Shown: piece by piece, positions 24,001 to 30,000 of the stretch
Layout of the letters: each line of letters begins with the position of its first letter
How positions within the stretch are numbered: position 1 is the stretch's first letter
From: Sphingomonadales bacterium
Lineage (GTDB): Bacteria; Pseudomonadota; Alphaproteobacteria; Sphingomonadales; Sphingomonadaceae
Length of the DNA: 36,267 nucleotides
NCBI GenBank assembly: GCA_005773165.1
Contig: SXHP01000006.1
Span: forward strand, 1-36,267
Direction: 5' to 3'
Notes under the pieces: generated by a model
Seen by the model: the letters and a program-made list of their open reading frames with translations, nothing else
Database searches by the model: none
Told to the model about the DNA's origin: nothing
Position numbers and translations under genes: made by a program

Positions 24001-27000
24001 CGCGCCGGTCACCGCGGTGTCGAAGGCGATCGGCGTCTGCGCGGCGGCGGGGGTCAGCGCGATCGCGACGTTGTCGACGTCCTGGTCCGCCGCCTGGCCC
24101 CCGGTCCGCCCGCTCAGCGCGACGCGGCTGTCGCCCTGCACGTCGAGCCCGGGGATGAACAGGTCGGTGACGACCTGCGCCGCCGCGCCGCCCGGCGGGG
24201 TCAGCTGAACGCTCAGCAGCGCGCCGCCCGCCGTGCGCTTGAGCACGACGCGCGCATGGTTCCACAAGGCGCTGTTGAGCGTCAGTCCTGGATCGGCGAC
24301 CTCGGCGATCTTGCCGCCGTTCCAGTGGATCGACAGGTGGTTGGCGTTGACCTCGCCGTTGCTGAAGATGTCGAACCCGATGCCGAGCACCCCCGCGGCG
24401 TTGGGCTCCTCGCCCAGCAGCGGCCCCGCCCCTGCGGTCCCGTACAGCGCCGCCGGAAGCAGCGCGAACGCCATCCCGTCGGCGGTGCCGTTGATCCGGA
24501 AGTCCCAATCGGCCTGGAACACCTCCTGCGCGCCCGATCCGGTCGCGCTGAACGCCGCGGCGTTGTGCGTGCCGCCGTTGCTCCGCGAGGTGAGGCGCAG
24601 AAAGCTGCCCGTCGCGCCGCCGGGCGACACCGTGGCGGCGAACGCGCCGGTGTTGGTGAGCACATAGGGCAGCCCGGCGGCGTCGAAGGTCTGCGTCGTC
24701 GCGCCGTTCGCCGCGGGCTGCGGCGGAACCAGATAGGTGAAGCGGTAGTCGTTCGCCGCATCGACCGATCGCCGACCCTCTACCAGCAGGGTATAGACGC
24801 CCGCCGACCCGGCGGTCAGCACCCCCGTGTCGGCGATCCCGCTGGGCCCGAACACGAGCTGGCCTAGCGGATCGATCAGCCGCCAGCGGTTGTTGCCGTT
24901 GCCCGCCGCATCGACGTCGAACGCGAAGCGCATGCCCGCGCTCGCCTCGAACCGGTAGAGGTCGGTTTCGCGGCCCAGATTGTCGAGGCGGCGGATCACC
25001 GGAGCGTCGGCGACCAGCGCTTCGGCCGCCGCCAGGTCGAGCAGCCGGAAGGCGTAGTCGCCGGTGAAGTCGCCCGCCCCGTCGACGCTCAGCGTCCACG
25101 TCCCCGCGGCAAGATCGAGCGCGGTCGATCCGCCGATGTCGGCCCCGTCCGACTGGGTCAAGCTGCGCGCCGACACCACCGTGCCGCCCGGACCGGTAAG
25201 CGTCCAATTGACCCGGCCGTCGTCGGTGAGCGAGTCGAACACGACCCGCTTGGCCGCGTCCAGCGTGAAGCTGTAGCGGTCGATCTCGCCCGGCGTCGCC
25301 AGCACGGCGTCGACCCGCGCGCCGATCGTGAGCGCCGCGACGCCGGCCTGCATGGCCTGCGCGTTGAACGCGTAGGAGGCGACCCCGCCCTGCGACACCC
25401 GGCCTTCGACCAGCAGCGTGTACGTGCCGGTGAGAGTGAGCAGTTGCGCCTCGACGTCGGCGATCCCCGAGGGCCCGAACACCGGGTTGCCCGCCGGATC
25501 GATCAGCCGCCACCAGACGTCGCCTTCGCGGCCGAGCAGGTCGAAGAAGAAGCGCTCGCCCGCGTTCGCCGCGAAGCTGTACGCGGCGGTGCGGCTGCCG
25601 GGGGCGAGCTCGCCCTCCACGCGCGTGCCCGTCGCGAGCGGGGTCGCGCGCGCCAAGTCGGTCAGGCGGAAATTGAACCAGCCGGTCGCGTCGCCGTCCC
25701 CCGCGACGGTCAGCGTGTAGGCTCCCGCGGGCAGCTTCAGCACCGGATTGCCGCCGAAGTCCGCCGCATCCGACTGATCGAGCCGCCGCGCGTCGACGAC
25801 CTTCCCTTCCGGTCCGACGAGCGTCCAGCGCAGCGCGGGATTGTCGGTCAGCGTGTCGAACACCGCGCGCGTCGGCTGCGAGAGCGTCAATCGATACGTC
25901 GCCTCGTTCCCCGGCGTCGCGATCCGCCCGGTGACGCCCTCGGCGTTGAGCGTCCGCACCGTCGTTCCCGCGGGGAGCGCGCCGTCGAAGGACAGCGCCA
26001 GCGCCAGCCCCGCCGCCCCCGCCGCGGGCGCCTGCGTCATCCCCGCCGCGATCTCCTCGGGGGTGCGCGCGACCGACCACAGCCGCACCTCGTCGACCGC
26101 GCCCTCGACCATCCCGAAGTGCGTGTCGGCGCGCAGCGCGTGGCCCACCAGGAACGGCAGCGTGCTGGAGGCGGCGGGAGTCTTGCGGATCGTGCGCGAC
26201 GCCTGCTCGACGCCGTTTACATAGATTTTCAGCGTTCCCGCGGCCCGATCGCCGACGGCGGCCAGATGGACCCACTCGCCGGGCGTCACCATCCCGCCCG
26301 CGGTCTGCACCCCTTGTTCGGACGTGTCGGCGGTGGACGCGTACACCGCGCCGCTGCTGTTGACTGCGATGTAGTACGTGCCGTGATTGGCGTCGTTGTC
26401 GCCCTTCTGCGCGATCGTCGTCCAGGTGTCGGTGAAACGGTCGAGCTTGACCCAGCCTTCGACGGTGAAGCTGCCGGTCAGGTCGATCGCGGCGCTGTGC
26501 GCGGTCTCGACGTAATCGACCCCGCGCAGCGTCTGCGCCGCGCCGATCCTGCCCGTCTGGGTCACCGGCGCGGACGGGTTGGGCCCGTCGAGCGTGATCG
26601 CGATGCTCTCGTCGGCGACCGGATAGGCGACGAAGCGGTAATCGACCGGCCGGTCGTGCCACACCCGCCCTTCGACGAGCAGCGTGTACGTCCCCGAATA
26701 GGCGAGCGTCAGCGTGTCGATGTCGTCGAAGTGCGACGGCCCCAGCACCTGCCGCCCGAACGGATCGATCAGCCGCCACGACAGCCGGTCCGTGCCGCCG
26801 CCGGCAAGCAACTGACGATCGATGAACAGCCGGTCGCCCGCGGTCGCGGCGATCGCATAAGCGTCGGTCTCCCCGCTGGCGCTGATCTGGCCGGTGACCG
26901 GCGTCGCTCGCGCGATCGGCGTCGCGGAGGCGAGGTCGAGCACCCGAAACGCGAACGCCCCCGTCGCGTCGCCGTTCGCGTCGACGGTGACCGTGTAGGT

Positions 27001-30000
27001 GCCCGCCGCCGCCGCGAACGCCGGATTGCCGCCGCCGAACTCGAAACTGTCCGCGTTGCGCATGTTGCGCGACACCGCCAGGCCGTGCGGCCCTTCGACG
27101 GTGATCGTCATCGCGCCGTTGTCATGGAGCGAGTCGATCGCCAGCATCGTCGGCGCGGCGAGCGTGAAGGTGTAGCGCCGGGTGTCGCCCGCGGTCGCGA
27201 TCCGGCCTTCCACCACTCCCGCGACGCCCGCCAGGTCGCGAACGATCGGCGTCGCGGCGGGATCGTCGAACGGCAGCCGCAGCCTCAGGGCGGCGTCCGG
27301 CGCGGGCGCGGCGAGCATGTTCGCGGCGATCTGCTCCGCGGTCCGCGCCCCCGCCCAAACACGCACCTCGTCCAGCGCGCCTTCGAACTTGCGGTAGCTG
27401 TCGTCCGCCTCCGGGGACCCGCCGACGAACAGCGGCGTCGCCGCGCTGCCCCGCGCCGGGCCGGTGCGCACCGCGCCCTGCACCGCCTGCACCCCGTCGA
27501 GGTAGATGCGCAAAGCCCCGGTGCTGCGCTCTATCACCGCCGCGACATGGGTCCACCGCCCGACCGGGACCGACCCGTTCAGCGTCCGGACCGATTGCTC
27601 GCCCGAAGCGTCGCGCGTGCCTAAGTAGATGTAGCCGTTGCTGTTGTACCAGACCGAATAGGTCCGCCCGCCCGCGTCATCGCCCTTGTAGACGATCGGC
27701 GACCAGGCGTCGGGCGCGCGGTCGGGGTTGATCCAGAATTCGACGGTCGCATCGCTGCGCAGGTCGAGAGCCGGGTCTGCGACGATCGCCTGCTCGTGCG
27801 AGCTCAGCGCCACCGCCGCCCCCAGCTTGCCCGCGGTTGCGAACGGTCCCGCGACGGCCCCGTCGAGCGGCAGCGCGGCGACGGTGTCGGTCGGCCGCTT
27901 GAGCGCGAAGCGATAGGCGCGCGTCTCGGCGGTGTCCCATACGCGGCCTTCGACAAGCACGACGTAGCGCCCGGTCAGCCCCGCGACGAACTCATGGTCG
28001 CCGACCCCGGCCGGACCGATCACCTGCCGCCCCGCCGGATCGATGACGCGCAGCGCGGCGTTGCCCGGCGCGGCGAGCACGTCCAGGAACAGCCGCTCGC
28101 CCGCGGTCGCATCGAAGCTGTAGGCGTCGGTCTCACGCGACGGCGTCAGCGCGGCGTCGACCACCGCTCCCGTCGTCACCGGGGCAGCCGCGGCGAGGTC
28201 GAGGAGGCGGAAGCGCGCCTCGCCGATTGCATCCCCGCTGCCGCTCACCGCCAGCACATACGCGCCCGCCGCCAGCGTGACGACCCGCTCGCCGCCGTCC
28301 TCGAACGAGTCCGAATAATAGAAATCGTCGGTCCGGACGACCCCGTCCGCCCCGCTCAGCGTCCACCGCAGCGACTGGTTGTCGGTCAGCGAATCCAGAT
28401 AGACCCGCGTCTCGGCGGTCAGGGTGAAGCCGAGCCGCACCGTCTGCGCAGGCTTGGCGACCACGGCGCTGGTCACCACGCCCAAAGTCAGCGCGACCGG
28501 CGCGGGATCGACGACGCGGTCGAGCGCGAACTGATACGGCAGCTCGGCGCGCGCATCGCCGACCCGCCCTTCCACCAGGATGCGGTACGTCCCCGCGAGC
28601 AACGCGGTGAAGCTGCGGTCCTCGAAGCCGACCGGCCCGGTGACGTCGCGCCCCGCCGGATCGACCAGCCGCCACGACGCCGACCCCGGCACGGTGCGCG
28701 CGTTGAAGAAGAAGCGCTCGCCCGCGGCCGCTTGGAACGCGAACACGTCGCTTTCGCGCGCGGGCAGCAGCGAGCCGCTCGTCACCTCTCCCGCGCCCGC
28801 GATCACCGTGGCGGCGACGCCCAGGTCGAGCAGACGGAACGCATAGGCTCCCGTCGCGTCGCCGCTGCCCGACACGGTCAGCTCGTACGCGCCCGCCGCC
28901 GCGCGCAGCACGACGCCCCCGCCGCCTTCGTACGAATCGCCGCTCGACATGGTGCCCGAATCGACCAGTCCCGCCGGTCCGGTCAGCCGCCAGAGCAGCC
29001 GAGCCCCCGCGCCGAGCGAATCGAAGGCGAGCGTCGCGGCTTCGGCGAGCGTGAAGACATAGCGCCGGGTGTCGCCCGCGCGCTCCACCGCGCCCTCGAT
29101 CCTCGCCCCGACGGTGAGCCCGACGGGCGCCGCGTCGACCGGCCGATTGATCGCAAAGGCGTAAGGCGCGCTCGCAGCGCCGTCCCAAGACCGGCCCTCG
29201 ACCAGCAGGACATAGTCGCCCGCCGTTGCCGCCGTGAACGCGAAGTCGCCGAAGCCGCGCGGCCCGAGCACCTGGCGGCCGAGCGGGTCGATGATCCGCA
29301 CCGATCCGTTGCCCACCGCTGTGCGCGAATCGAAGAAGAGCCGCTCGCCCGCGGCGGCGGTGAAGCGGTAGCTGTCCGTGGCGCTCGCGGGCGTCAGTTC
29401 GCCCTCGGTCAGGCTGTTGTCGCCCGCGATCGGCGTCGCCGCGCCCAGATCGAGCAGGCGGAAGGCGAAGTCGGCGGCATAGCCCGCCACCGCGATCCGA
29501 TACGCGCCCGCCGCCGGCAGATCGATCGCGAGCGACGCGTAATTCTCGTACGAATCGGCGTAATAGAAGTCGCGCGTCGCCTCCACCCCGGCGGGACCGG
29601 TCAGCGTCCACGTCAGCCCGTATGCGCCGGTCAGCGAATCGAAATAGACGCGGGTCGGCTCCGCGATCTCCACCGTGAAATACTGGGTCTCGTCATCGGC
29701 GGCGATCGTCCCCTGCGCCGTGTCGCCCAGCGCCAGCGGCGTTCCCTCCGACAGATCATCGGGCGGCGTGTTCCCCTGGAAGTCGAGCGCGACGGTGAAT
29801 TCGGCCGATCCCTCGCTGCCCGCCGCTCCCTCGATCAACAAAGTATACAGGCCCGTCGCCGACAGCGTCACCGCGGTCTCGCCCGCGAAATACGCCGGGC
29901 CCGCGACCAGGCGGCCGAACGGGTCAAGGATGCGCAAATAGCTCGCCTGCGAGAACGCGCCGGTGCGCGTGACGAGGATCTCGTCCCCGGCGGACGCGGA

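Noticed and set aside
17860..24867. Very long plus-strand open frame (2335 codons), and similar ones at 235-1776, 2128-8214, 8833-12405, 13024-16401, 25444-27624 and 27796-32391
   Set aside because: All lie in the exact antiparallel codon register of the giant gene. They stay open because the sense gene rarely uses TTA, CTA or TCA. Their translations are low-complexity Arg/Asp/His/Val-rich with no domain pattern.
21020..26779. Minus-strand open frame of 1919 codons, with relatives at 3320-5341, 6569-7924, 28133-29611 and 31133-32575
   Set aside because: They are one base out of phase with the giant gene and give Arg/Gly/Ala-rich sequence without motifs. The correct phase carries all recognisable domains.
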